Shown here in pieces: positions 7,590 through 14,701 of a DNA stretch of 21,591 bases. The position numbers and the translations under genes are program-made. The stretch comes from a bacterium. GTDB lineage: Bacteria; Babelota; Babeliae; Babelales; CAIQNR01. The stretch's first letter is position 1, and every line of letters starts with the position of its first letter. Below the pieces are notes generated by a model that was not told the DNA's origin, did not search any database, and saw only the letters and a program-made list of their open reading frames with translations. The stretch is from the NCBI GenBank assembly GCA_947502805.1, contig CANNBR010000008.1, positions 1-21,591 of the forward strand, read 5' to 3'.

Positions 7590-8530
7590 CATCAGACACG
7601 CAAACTATTCATAACCTTATCATCATAGGCTCAGGACCTGCTGGTCTTACTGCCGCTGTATACGCTTCTCGTGCTTTCATCAAGCCGCTTATTATCGAAG
7701 GTGATAAGCCTGGTGGACAACTTATGAATACCACCCTTGTCGAAAACTGGCCTGGAAACAAAAGTATCACTGGTCCAGAACTTATGATGCTCAAGCGAGA
7801 TCATGCTGAGCATTTTGGAGCAACCTTTATAGCAGGGTCAGTCGCCTCGGTTAATTTTTCCGAACGTCCTTTTAAAATTACAACCACCAAAAATCGTCAC
7901 TTTTTTACCCATTCTGTCATTATCGCAACAGGAGCCTCTCCCAATATTTTGCATTGCAAAGGGGAAAGTGATTATTGGGGAAAAGGTTTAAGCACCTGCG
8001 CTATATGCGATGGAGCATTTTACCCAGACAAAGAAGTTGTCATCGTTGGTGGTGGAGATACTGCCATGGAACAAGCATTGTTCATGAGCAGATACACACA
8101 AAAAATTACAATCGTCCACATTCAGTCAAAGTTTACCGCCTCCCCGATTATGCAGCAGCGCGTGCTTGAAAAACCTTTTATTAAGGTTATTTACTTAAGC
8201 ACCGTTACCGCTATCGAAGGAGATGGTACTGCAGTCAAAAAAGTTACCATTACCCATCAAGAAACGAACAAAGTCTCTGAGTTGCCGACAAATGTCGTGT
8301 TCTTGGCTATTGGACAAAAACCTAACACTTCTCCTTTTCAAGGACAATTAGAGCTGGATAAATACGGTTATATTGTGCTTAAAAATAAGACAAATGCCTC
8401 AGTTCCTGGAGTGTTTGTTGCAGGGGATGTGGCTGACTATCGCTATAAACAAGCGATCGTTTCAGCAGGGTCTGGGTGTATGGCAGCACTAGATGCGCAA
8501 TCCTACCTTGAAAAAGAAGGTCTGTTGTAA
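7586..8530 (+). CDS. trxB: Thioredoxin reductase (TrxB-type flavoprotein disulfide reductase)
   Basis: FAD enzyme that passes electrons from a nicotinamide cofactor to thioredoxin through a CxxC disulfide. The 314-aa product has the FAD Rossmann motif GSGPAG (15-20) and the redox motif CAIC (Cys138, Cys141). The second dinucleotide motif is GGGDTA (155-160), and the C-terminal FAD motif is VFVAGDVAD. The NADPH-specificity segment, HRRxxxR in NADPH-using enzymes, reads HIQSKFT here (178-184), with none of the three arginines, so coenzyme preference may differ. It starts inside the tig stop codon. The family is certain; the cofactor and electron acceptor are inferred. Confidence 0.93.
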   Translation: MTSDTQTIHNLIIIGSGPAGLTAAVYASRAFIKPLIIEGDKPGGQLMNTTLVENWPGNKSITGPELMMLKRDHAEHFGATFIAGSVASVNFSERPFKITTTKNRHFFTHSVIIATGASPNILHCKGESDYWGKGLSTCAICDGAFYPDKEVVIVGGGDTAMEQALFMSRYTQKITIVHIQSKFTASPIMQQRVLEKPFIKVIYLSTVTAIEGDGTAVKKVTITHQETNKVSELPTNVVFLAIGQKPNTSPFQGQLELDKYGYIVLKNKTNASVPGVFVAGDVADYRYKQAIVSAGSGCMAALDAQSYLEKEGLL

Positions 8531-8531
8531 C

Positions 8532-8560
8532 TTGAAAAAACATCGTTTTACCTTTACACT
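8532..8560 (+). promoter_or_regulatory. Promoter of rpmH-rnpA-yidD
   Basis: TTGAAA (8532-8537) and TACACT (8555-8560) are spaced exactly 17 bp apart, immediately after trxB. The leader is about 35 nt, with GGAGGGGG (8589-8596) as a strong ribosome binding site for rpmH. Confidence 0.7.
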
Positions 8561-8601
8561 AGTACAATCCTAAGTGAATTTTAGCATTGGAGGGGGTCGG
8601 A

Positions 8602-8748
8602 ATGTCCGTTACCTTTTTTAGAAAAAGCAAGAAAAAAAGAAATAGAAAACACGGCTTTAGAAAACGTATGTCTACCCGTTTGGGAAGAAAGATCATTAAG
8701 CGTAGAAGAGCCAAAGGGCGCTCACGTTTAGCTGTTCGCGCAGACTAA
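8602..8748 (+). CDS. rpmH: Ribosomal protein bL34
   Basis: A 48-residue, very basic protein of the large ribosomal subunit. The KHGFRKRMSTRLGR and KRRRAKGRSRL segments correspond to the bL34 core (THGFRARMxTKxGR and RRRAKGRxRL). The N terminus is a few residues longer than usual (MSVTFFRKSKKKRNR). The placement 9 nt before rnpA is the classic arrangement. dnaA, often upstream, is not in this window; trxB is there instead. Confidence 0.95.
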   Translation: MSVTFFRKSKKKRNRKHGFRKRMSTRLGRKIIKRRRAKGRSRLAVRAD

Positions 8749-8757
8749 GAATAAGTT

Positions 8758-9081
8758 ATGAAACCGGGCAAAAAACTTTCATCGTTTACACGCACAGAAG
8801 TGGCAACACTTTTTAAGAGTGCACGAGCAAAAGTAAAACTGCCCGGTCTTCGTATTTTAAAGGCTCCTACAATCAATCCATTGGGACGAGTTCTTATCGT
8901 CACGCCACGCAGGGTTGGCAACTCTCCTGAGCGTAATCTTTTACGGCGCAGAGTGAGAGCGATCTATCGTGAGGGGAAATTATACCTTTATCCTTATGAT
9001 TGCGTACTATTATTAGGTAAAGAATGTCTTCTTGTTCCCTTTGACGAACTTCGTCGCCTTATCCATTCCGTTATCAAATGA
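8758..9081 (+). CDS. rnpA: Ribonuclease P protein component
   Basis: Basic protein subunit of RNase P, which binds the catalytic RNA and helps 5'-end maturation of pre-tRNAs. The 107-aa product has the family signature RNLLRRRVRAIYRE (59-72), preceded by a conserved strand (RVLIVTPRRVGNS) and followed by the YPYDCVLLLGKE strand. The N terminus is basic as expected. Its last codons overlap yidD (ATGA at 9078-9081). Confidence 0.94.
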   Translation: MKPGKKLSSFTRTEVATLFKSARAKVKLPGLRILKAPTINPLGRVLIVTPRRVGNSPERNLLRRRVRAIYREGKLYLYPYDCVLLLGKECLLVPFDELRRLIHSVIK

Positions 9082-9269
9082 GCATGATTGCTTCATTTTT
9101 TATCTGGTGCATCAAAATTATTCGCCCACTTTTATTGGGGCCTGCACTCTGTTATTTCGTTCCAACCTGTTCACAGTTTGCATGCGAGCAATTAGAAAAA
9201 AAGCCTTTTTGCCAAGCTTTACTACTCATTTTTAAACGCATACTTTCCTGTAACCCCTTTACATTTTAA
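9078..9269 (+). CDS. yidD: Membrane protein insertion efficiency factor YidD
   Basis: A 63-aa protein of the YidD (DUF37) family, thought to assist YidC-mediated membrane insertion. The motif CYFVPTCS (25-32) corresponds to CRFxPTCS, with Tyr replacing Arg, and the C-terminal FKRILSCNPF corresponds to the RI-RCxP end. The amphipathic N terminus (IWCIKIIRPLLLG) fits. Translation is coupled to rnpA by an ATGA overlap. yidC, usually the next gene, is not found downstream. I prefer ATG 9078 because the homologous region is in that frame; the overlapping frame at 9032 is spurious. Confidence 0.88.
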   Translation: MSMIASFFIWCIKIIRPLLLGPALCYFVPTCSQFACEQLEKKPFCQALLLIFKRILSCNPFTF

Positions 9270-9290
9270 ACAGCAATCTGTCAGGCTGAA

Positions 9291-9329
9291 CCTTCTAGAC
9301 GTCTTTATGGGCGTCACCAAAAGAAGGAG
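9291..9329 (+). promoter_or_regulatory. Possible leader hairpin masking the ribosome binding site of the 9335 gene
   Basis: CCTTCT (9291-9296) can pair with AGAAGG (9322-9327), which overlaps the AAGGAG ribosome binding site (9324-9329). The inner arms GACG (9298-9301) and CGTC (9312-9315) extend the fold. This would hide the start of the gene at 9335. It has no U-tract and so is not a terminator. Confidence 0.4.
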
Positions 9330-9334
9330 TCGTC

Positions 9335-10480
9335 ATGAAAAAGCTGATCTATCTTGCAAGCCTTTTGTGTGCATTACACGCAAAAGCTTCCCAATCATCA
9401 ATTCCACCTCAATTTACTGTTCTTTATTCCCAGAAACTGCCAGAAAAAACTGATCTTTCATACCAAGAAAAAGCTGACTGTTTTTTTTATATTTTAGTTT
9501 CTGCGCCAATACCTAAAATAGTTAGTGCCAAAACAAAAGAAAAACCAGAAAACATACATAAAAAAGGACTTTACGAGCAGTTTGTAAAAGTAACCAAAGA
9601 ATATAATGGGCCAATTATTCCTAAAGACTTTATCAAATCTGGCATCCCTGAAGCCAACACTCCTCCCACCTATGTTCTACAGTATGGATGGACCGATACA
9701 GGTTCAAAAAAAAATATCGTGGATGAAGCTTCTGCATTTAATCAAGCTTTAGTACGGCTTCACCAAAAAAACAAAAAAACGCACACCTGTTATTACCTGG
9801 TTGTAACTGAAGGTCGAAGTGGCCTCTTGGTTAATTATGCAACCAACCTCCCTTTAGATGAAAAAACTCTTTCTCTTTCTGTTGTGGTAGAAATAGGCAC
9901 ACCTCTTCCTACTCATGCAGAAAAAGCAAATAAAGATTTTTATCCGAATCTTTCTAAAGTAGGAACCCTGTACTCATTCTATACGGAACACTCGTATCTC
10001 AGTAACACAGCTCTTTTCCCACCATCGCCCATAACAAGTTATCCACAATCATTTATTGATAAGCATACCAATCTGTATAACATCCGATTGCTTTTAAATG
10101 GTAATCAACGTTCGCTACAAAATATTTTTGAAGAAAAAGAGCTCAAACAGCCTCTTGCTTATTTGGGACAACATATTTTTGAGTATTGTAACTTCATTAA
10201 GCAGTCATACTCAAAACATCATGATCTCTGGGCTACCCTTGATACAATAACAACAAGTACGCCACTTATTGGTATTATCTCCCACCCAGCAGGAGAGAAA
10301 GATTCTCTCAAAGCGATTAAACAGAACCACCAAATTGCAGGAAAGCAGTTAGATGATTTTAAGAAAAATGTAGGAAATGTTTCCAGAATTTTTATGAGCA
10401 CAGGGCAAAAACTGCGTAGCAATGTTCGCCCTGTCGCTCACTTAAAGAAATTACAAAAGCTCACTTGCCAAGCTGCTTAG
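9335..10480 (+). CDS. Exported protein of unknown function
   Basis: I do not recognise a family. The 381-aa product starts with a signal peptide (MKKLIYLASLLCALHAKAS, cleavage likely after AKA) and has no further obvious membrane segment. It is therefore probably periplasmic or secreted. The middle contains TYVLQYGWTDTG ... CYYLVVTEGRSGLLVNYAT (about 112-168), in which GRSG vaguely recalls a hydrolase nucleophile elbow; I would not assign an enzyme on that. The C terminus is basic and helical. AAGGAG 5 nt upstream of ATG 9335 fixes the start, and a leader hairpin may control it. Its last 30 bp overlap tail-to-tail with the PhoH-like gene, and no terminator is visible. Confidence 0.82.
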   Translation: MKKLIYLASLLCALHAKASQSSIPPQFTVLYSQKLPEKTDLSYQEKADCFFYILVSAPIPKIVSAKTKEKPENIHKKGLYEQFVKVTKEYNGPIIPKDFIKSGIPEANTPPTYVLQYGWTDTGSKKNIVDEASAFNQALVRLHQKNKKTHTCYYLVVTEGRSGLLVNYATNLPLDEKTLSLSVVVEIGTPLPTHAEKANKDFYPNLSKVGTLYSFYTEHSYLSNTALFPPSPITSYPQSFIDKHTNLYNIRLLLNGNQRSLQNIFEEKELKQPLAYLGQHIFEYCNFIKQSYSKHHDLWATLDTITTSTPLIGIISHPAGEKDSLKAIKQNHQIAGKQLDDFKKNVGNVSRIFMSTGQKLRSNVRPVAHLKKLQKLTCQAA

Positions 10481-11968
10481 TACACTACGCTCACTTGTTT
10501 CAAGATACACTGTTGCAAATAATGACTGCCCTTTGAATTTATCACTGGCAATCACTAGTCCGTTACTGCTGAAATCAAGATACGGAGAATCGATTTGTGA
10601 AGGATCACCACAAAATACAATCTTGCTCCCTTGCCCTACTCGACTGATGAGTGTTTTAACTTCATGTGGACTTAAATTCTGCACTTCATCAAACAAAATA
10701 AATTGGTAAGGAATTGAACGACCACGCATATACGTAATAGCTTCAAGACTTAACTTGTCATGATTAATAAGATCATTCACCGTTCCGTAAAACGATTTCT
10801 TTTCTTTACCGCGATGCTTTTTATTTTTTTTATAACTATTGCCATGATCATTATCATTTCCATGACCGCCACCATCTCTATGGTCTCTACGATCGCCACC
10901 ATCTCTGTGATCTCTACGATCATTGCCATCTCTATTTGTATGCTCACCTACTTCTTCCTGCTCATCTTCATGATGTTGTGATTGGCGTGATTTATTAATC
11001 GACTGAATAATAACTTCCAAGTTATCAAAAATCGGCTGCATCCAAGTATGAAGTTTTTCTTGTACGTCACCAGGCAAATACCCAATATCTGGACCTAATG
11101 GAATAACCGGACGAGAAACAAGAAGTTTCGTATATGCTTCACCCATAAGTACTTGGTACAACCCTGCAAGTAGCGCAATAAATGTTTTACCCGTTCCTGC
11201 AGGTCCAAGAAGCGTTACAAAATCCAATGAAGGATCTAACAATGCATCAAGGGCCATGAGCTGTTGAGGATTGCGTGCTTCAATTGGCCAGGTAAGTTTG
11301 GGAGGGTTAACTGCGATAAACTGACGTGGTCCTCCAACGTACCTAAACACTCGATAATTAAAGGGATTATGCTGACTTTCAACAAGAATGTATTCGTTAA
11401 GAATAAAGGGATTTGCTGCCTTTACCATTTCTTTAAGCAGATCTGGAATTTCTTGCTTGAGCTGAATAGAAGGCACCGCAACTTTGATCCATCCCTTATA
11501 AAATGCATCTTCCGGAACATATCCTTTTAGGTAATCCTCAGCAGGAAGACCAATTACGTCCGATTTAACACGTGCATTTAAATCTTTAGAAATAAAGCGC
11601 ACATCATATTTGTCTTGGCAAGCTGCGGCAGTTAGTAGAATTTTATTATCCATAATTGAAGTATCAAGAGGAAAATTGGGAAGAGCATGTTCTGGTGTAA
11701 ATAACACACGCAACATCCCTCCACCATCCATAGCGACACCATTACTCAAATTTCCTTTTTCGCGTAACTGATCAAGATACCTAACTGACTCACGAGCATT
11801 CTTCCCCCTTCCAGAAGTTTCTCGTTTAAATTTTTCAAGTTCTTCAAGAACCATGATCGGAATACCGACCAATGCTCCATGAAAACTAAACAATGAGCGT
11901 GGATCATGCAAAAGGACATTTGTGTCCAATACATACATTTTTTGTTTTAATTCGTTCGGCACTGACAT
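10451..11968 (-). CDS. PIN-PhoH fusion ATPase (PhoH2/YlaK type) with a disordered insert
   Basis: The protein joins an N-terminal PIN ribonuclease domain to a PhoH P-loop ATPase; such fusions are thought to unwind and cut RNA. The start is placed at ATG 11966-11968 (505 aa), where GGGGAAAG precedes it and the product begins at MSVPNEL. An in-frame ATG 42 nt upstream is less likely. PIN motifs include VLDTNVLLHD (Asp15 a likely metal ligand) and the EELEKFK region. The PhoH half has Walker A GPAGTGKT (255-262), Walker B FILFDEVQN (Asp427, Glu428) and GDPSQID (454-460). Between about 327 and 391 lies a His/Asp/Arg/Gly-rich low-complexity insert ending in a Lys-rich run, absent from normal PhoH domains. 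It is convergent with the 9335 gene and divergent from thrS. Confidence 0.92.
   Translation of the reverse strand: MSVPNELKQKMYVLDTNVLLHDPRSLFSFHGALVGIPIMVLEELEKFKRETSGRGKNARESVRYLDQLREKGNLSNGVAMDGGGMLRVLFTPEHALPNFPLDTSIMDNKILLTAAACQDKYDVRFISKDLNARVKSDVIGLPAEDYLKGYVPEDAFYKGWIKVAVPSIQLKQEIPDLLKEMVKAANPFILNEYILVESQHNPFNYRVFRYVGGPRQFIAVNPPKLTWPIEARNPQQLMALDALLDPSLDFVTLLGPAGTGKTFIALLAGLYQVLMGEAYTKLLVSRPVIPLGPDIGYLPGDVQEKLHTWMQPIFDNLEVIIQSINKSRQSQHHEDEQEEVGEHTNRDGNDRRDHRDGGDRRDHRDGGGHGNDNDHGNSYKKNKKHRGKEKKSFYGTVNDLINHDKLSLEAITYMRGRSIPYQFILFDEVQNLSPHEVKTLISRVGQGSKIVFCGDPSQIDSPYLDFSSNGLVIASDKFKGQSLFATVYLETSERSVLSSLASELL
10853..10933 (-). repeat. 27-bp tandem repeat inside the PhoH-like gene
   Basis: Three 27-bp units encode RDGNDRRDH, RDGGDRRDH and a degenerate RDGGGHGND. 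The first two are nearly identical in DNA as well, suggesting expansion by slippage. The repeat stays in frame. Confidence 0.8.
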
Positions 11969-12111
11969 TCTTTCCCCGCCCTGATTAAGGATTAAAAAAT
12001 ACCATTGCAAAGCGTATCATGAGCAATCTCGTACATACAATCAAACCTAGGCTTATGTCCTGAATAATAAGCTTCTGGCTAAGAATCTCCCCTGTCTTTT
12101 TAAAGAAGGTA

Positions 12112-12120
12112 TGGTATAGT
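12112..12120 (+). promoter_or_regulatory. Extended -10 promoter of thrS
   Basis: TGGTATAGT is an extended -10 element (TGn plus TATAGT at 12115-12120) about 43 nt upstream of the thrS ATG. No strong -35 is seen. GAGGAAC just upstream of ATG 12163 provides the ribosome binding site. I see no T-box-like leader. Confidence 0.5.
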
Positions 12121-12162
12121 ACATAAAAAATTTACCTGGCTTTTTATTCATAAGAGGAACTC

Positions 12163-13890
12163 ATGAATGCACATGAAAAAGGGCACCTTACCCACGCAGA
12201 AGAACTACAGATCCTACGTCACTCAACTGCTCATCTGCTTGCTCACGCCACTATGGAATTATTCCCTGACACGCAACTAACAATCGGACCTGCAACAGAA
12301 GAAGGGTTTTTTTATGACTCTCTGCCTGTTCGTAACTTCAGAGATGAAGATCTTCCGGTTATTGAACAAAGAATGCGAGAAATTTCAGCTCGCAATCTTC
12401 CCCTTACTCATAAAGAAATTACCAAAGCTGAAGCTCGTACAATGTATAAAAACAATCCATTCAAGCTTGAAATGATTGATGCATTACAGGGAGACATGGT
12501 TGGACTTGCAAGCCAAGGAGACTTCCATGACTTGTGTAGAGGTGGTCACGTTGCTTCAACTGGTGACATCAAACACTTTAAACTTCTTAACATTTCAGGT
12601 TCTTACTGGCGCGCTGACCGTGCAGGTACCGCCTTACAACGAATCACCGGAACCGCTTTTTTAAGCCAAAAAGAAATGGAAGAACACGAACAACGAATTC
12701 TTGATGCGCAGATGTACGATCACCGCAAGCTTGGAAAACAGCTTGATTACTTTTCTTTCCATGATGAAGGTCCAGGTTTTCCGTTCTTTCATCCTAAAGG
12801 AAAGCTCGTTATTAATTTGCTTATTCAATACATGCGCTCACTCTTAAAAAGAACCAATCACCAAGAAATAGAAACCCCGTTCATGCTCTCTGATGAGCTC
12901 TGGCGCCGTTCTGGCCACTACAAGTTTTATCAAGATAAAATGTATTTTTCGATTATTGACGAAAAATCATTCGCTATAAAACCGATGAATTGTCCCGGTT
13001 CAATTTTAATTTACAGTGACCGCCCGCGATCATACCGAGAACTTCCATTACGCTTAAATGAGTTTGGCCGTGTACATCGTCATGAGCTTTCTGGAGTGCT
13101 TCACGGCCTTTTTAGAGTTCGTGCATTTACCATTGACGATACCCATATTTATTGCACTCCTGATCAAATAGAAAAAGAAATTCTTACCTTTCTTTCTATG
13201 GTTATGGAGGTCATGAAAAAATTTGGTTTCGAAAATCTCAGAGTTGGAGTTTCAACAAGACCTGAAAACTCAATGGGTAGCGATGAAGCTTGGGAAAAGG
13301 CTACTAACGGGCTTATTTCTGGCCTTACCACAGCAGGAATTCCGTATACCATACAAGAAGGAGAAGGGGCATTTTACGGTCCAAAGATCGAAATTAAAAT
13401 GAAAGATTCAATGAATCGTGAATGGCAATGTGGCACAATCCAAATTGATTTTTTTGCTGCAGAAAATTTTGACCTCAATTATGTAGCTCCTGATGGCACT
13501 TTAAAGCGGCCAGTCATTCTTCATCAAGCTGTTTACGGATCGCTTGAAAGATTTTTTGGAGTAGTCCTTGAACATTATAAAGGACATCTTCCGTTCTGGC
13601 TTTCACCAGTACAAATACGCTTATTAACGGTGTCCGATGAGCAAAAACCCTATGCCCAAGAACTTCTTACTTTCCTTCTAAAACATAATCTCAGAGCAGA
13701 ATTAGATAACTCATCTGATGCTCTTTCGGCACAAATCAAAACTGCTCAGCTTGCAAAAACTCCTTGGATGCTTGTGATAGGTAAAAAAGAAGCTTCTGAA
13801 GGAACCGCAACACTCAGACATCATGATGGAAAACAAGAACAAGGACTGACAAAAGAACAACTTCTTACACGTGCACAATCCCTTTCCTAG
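12163..13890 (+). CDS. thrS: Threonyl-tRNA synthetase lacking the TGS domain
   Basis: Class II synthetase that charges tRNA-Thr and hydrolyses mischarged Ser-tRNA-Thr. The 575-aa product starts directly at the editing domain, with HSTAH (His20, His24) and LCRGGH (Cys125, His129). The roughly 60-residue N-terminal TGS domain of typical ThrRS is absent. The catalytic core has the zinc ligands Cys277 (MNCPGS), His328 and His454. It also has motif 2 (FGRVHRHELSGVLHGLFRVR) and motif 3 (GSLERFFG, Arg463). The C-terminal anticodon-binding domain runs from about 480 to the end. It is divergent from the PhoH-like gene and probably monocistronic. Confidence 0.96.
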   Translation: MNAHEKGHLTHAEELQILRHSTAHLLAHATMELFPDTQLTIGPATEEGFFYDSLPVRNFRDEDLPVIEQRMREISARNLPLTHKEITKAEARTMYKNNPFKLEMIDALQGDMVGLASQGDFHDLCRGGHVASTGDIKHFKLLNISGSYWRADRAGTALQRITGTAFLSQKEMEEHEQRILDAQMYDHRKLGKQLDYFSFHDEGPGFPFFHPKGKLVINLLIQYMRSLLKRTNHQEIETPFMLSDELWRRSGHYKFYQDKMYFSIIDEKSFAIKPMNCPGSILIYSDRPRSYRELPLRLNEFGRVHRHELSGVLHGLFRVRAFTIDDTHIYCTPDQIEKEILTFLSMVMEVMKKFGFENLRVGVSTRPENSMGSDEAWEKATNGLISGLTTAGIPYTIQEGEGAFYGPKIEIKMKDSMNREWQCGTIQIDFFAAENFDLNYVAPDGTLKRPVILHQAVYGSLERFFGVVLEHYKGHLPFWLSPVQIRLLTVSDEQKPYAQELLTFLLKHNLRAELDNSSDALSAQIKTAQLAKTPWMLVIGKKEASEGTATLRHHDGKQEQGLTKEQLLTRAQSLS

Positions 13891-13946
13891 GAGCTTAAAA
13901 ATCGCTATTCCGAATAGTTTTACAAAGAAAGCTTTACATCTCACTT

Positions 13947-13965
13947 AAATAATTTCAAATTATTT
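13947..13965. repeat. AT-rich 9-bp palindrome between thrS and the histone-like gene
   Basis: AAATAATTT and AAATTATTT are perfect 9-bp arms around a single C. It may be an operator or a weak transcription stop; there is no GC clamp to make a good terminator. Confidence 0.4.
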
Positions 13966-13978
13966 GTTTAAAAAACAA

Positions 13979-14008
13979 TTGACTTTTTAACATTTAAATC
14001 TGTAGGCT
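13979..14008 (+). promoter_or_regulatory. Possible promoter of the histone-like gene
   Basis: TTGACT (13979-13984) matches the -35 consensus in 5 of 6 positions. The best -10 at 18 bp is TAGGCT (14003-14008), which is weak. A GGGAG ribosome binding site (about 14060-14064) precedes the ATG at 14070. Confidence 0.35.
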
Positions 14009-14069
14009 CAATAGTGAATTCATCTGCGACAGACAGAAGAAAGTAAAACCAAAAAAACGGGAGAGTAGG

Positions 14070-14387
14070 ATGGCAATCAAAAAGAAGGCGGCTAAACGTA
14101 AAGTAGCTCCAAAGCGTAAAGTAGCAGCAAAGAAAGCAGCTCCAAAACGTAAAGTAGCAGCAAAGAAAGCAGCTCCAAAACGTAAAGTAGCAGCAAAGAA
14201 AGCAGCTCCAAAACGTAAAGTAGCAGCAAAGCGTAAAGCAGCAGCTCCAAAACGTAAAGTAGCCGCAAAGAAAGCAGCTCCAAAGCGTAAAGTAGCGGCA
14301 AAGCGTAAAGCAGCAGCTCCAAAACGTAAAGCAGCTCCAAAACGTAAGGTAACTGTTAAACCAGTTTCTATGCCTACGGTTAGCTAA
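14070..14387 (+). CDS. Histone H1-like Lys/Ala/Pro-rich DNA-binding protein
   Basis: The 105-aa product is built almost entirely of Lys, Ala, Arg, Pro and Val in repeats of KVAAKKAAPKR, with a short non-repetitive tail (VSMPTVS). Such sequences resemble the C-terminal tail of eukaryotic linker histone H1 and bacterial counterparts (chlamydial Hc1/Hc2 and others), which bind and compact DNA non-specifically. It has no globular domain, signal peptide or membrane segment. A good ribosome binding site and an ideal terminator 4 nt after the stop show it is a real monocistronic gene despite low complexity. The two minus-strand frames across it are repeat by-products. The nucleoid role is inferred from composition. 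Confidence 0.88.
   Translation: MAIKKKAAKRKVAPKRKVAAKKAAPKRKVAAKKAAPKRKVAAKKAAPKRKVAAKRKAAAPKRKVAAKKAAPKRKVAAKRKAAAPKRKAAPKRKVTVKPVSMPTVS
14118..14327 (+). repeat. 33/39-bp tandem repeats in the histone-like gene
   Basis: Six units lie head to tail: three identical 33-bp units (14118-14216), then 39, 33 and 39 bp. The 39-bp units carry a two-codon insertion giving KRKAAAPKR. Near-perfect DNA identity points to recent expansion, so repeat number may vary between strains. Confidence 0.85.
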
Positions 14388-14390
14388 AGA

Positions 14391-14423
14391 AAAAGCACCC
14401 GTTTTTCGCGGGTGCTTTTTTTT
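14391..14423 (+). terminator. Rho-independent terminator of the histone-like gene
   Basis: GCACCCG (14395-14401) pairs with CGGGTGC (14409-14415). It is preceded by an A-run and followed by eight T residues, directly after the stop codon. Confidence 0.92.
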
Positions 14424-14530
14424 ATTCTTTTTTTCTACTTCTTCAGAAAACAATCTCAGTATCTCTAGTCTCGAGCTTAAAAAGCAACTTTCCTGAACAA
14501 GAACAAGATTACTCCCCTACTTTTGAACTC

Positions 14531-14620
14531 TAAAAATAAAGATCGGTTCGACATGCCCTTGTAACTTTTTGCAATCTCTCGATTACTTTTGGAACTTTTT
14601 TAGCATAGATAAACCGATCT
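14531..14620 (-). ncRNA. Candidate structured RNA or 3' UTR with GNRA tetraloop
   Basis: Read on the minus strand, the outer helix AGATCGGTT/AACCGATCT (14612-14620 with 14540-14548) encloses helix TATGC/GCATG (14603-14607 with 14552-14556). The inner hairpin GTAATC-GAGA-GATTGC (14571-14586) has a GNRA loop. The outer helix runs into the U-rich tail TTATTTTTA. The tail and tetraloop favour the minus strand. It lies downstream of the two micropeptide ORFs and may be their 3' UTR/terminator or a separate small RNA. It matches no RNA class I recognise (not SRP RNA, tmRNA or RNase P). Confidence 0.4.
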
Positions 14621-14701
14621 ATAATCTCGATAAAACCCCTCTAGAGGTATTTGTCATCAAATAAAGGTTATGTTAGAGTACATAAATGCGCAACTACTTT
14701 A

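Noticed and set aside
9435..9850. Possible alpha/beta hydrolase fold with GRSG as nucleophile elbow in the exported protein
   Set aside because: The motif is not a proper GxSxG, and no catalytic Asp/His context is recognisable. It was left unassigned.
13968..14453. Minus-strand 161-codon Cys/Phe/Trp-rich frame and an 82-codon Leu-rich frame over the histone-like gene
   Set aside because: Both are antisense readings of the KVAAKKAAPKR repeat. They lack ribosome binding sites, and one crosses the terminator of the sense gene.
14635..14648. ACCTCTAGAGGGGT hairpin (minus strand) as terminator of the micropeptide unit
   Set aside because: The stem is only five pairs with a wobble, and the T-run is three to four bases. 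The folded region at 14531-14620 is a better end point.
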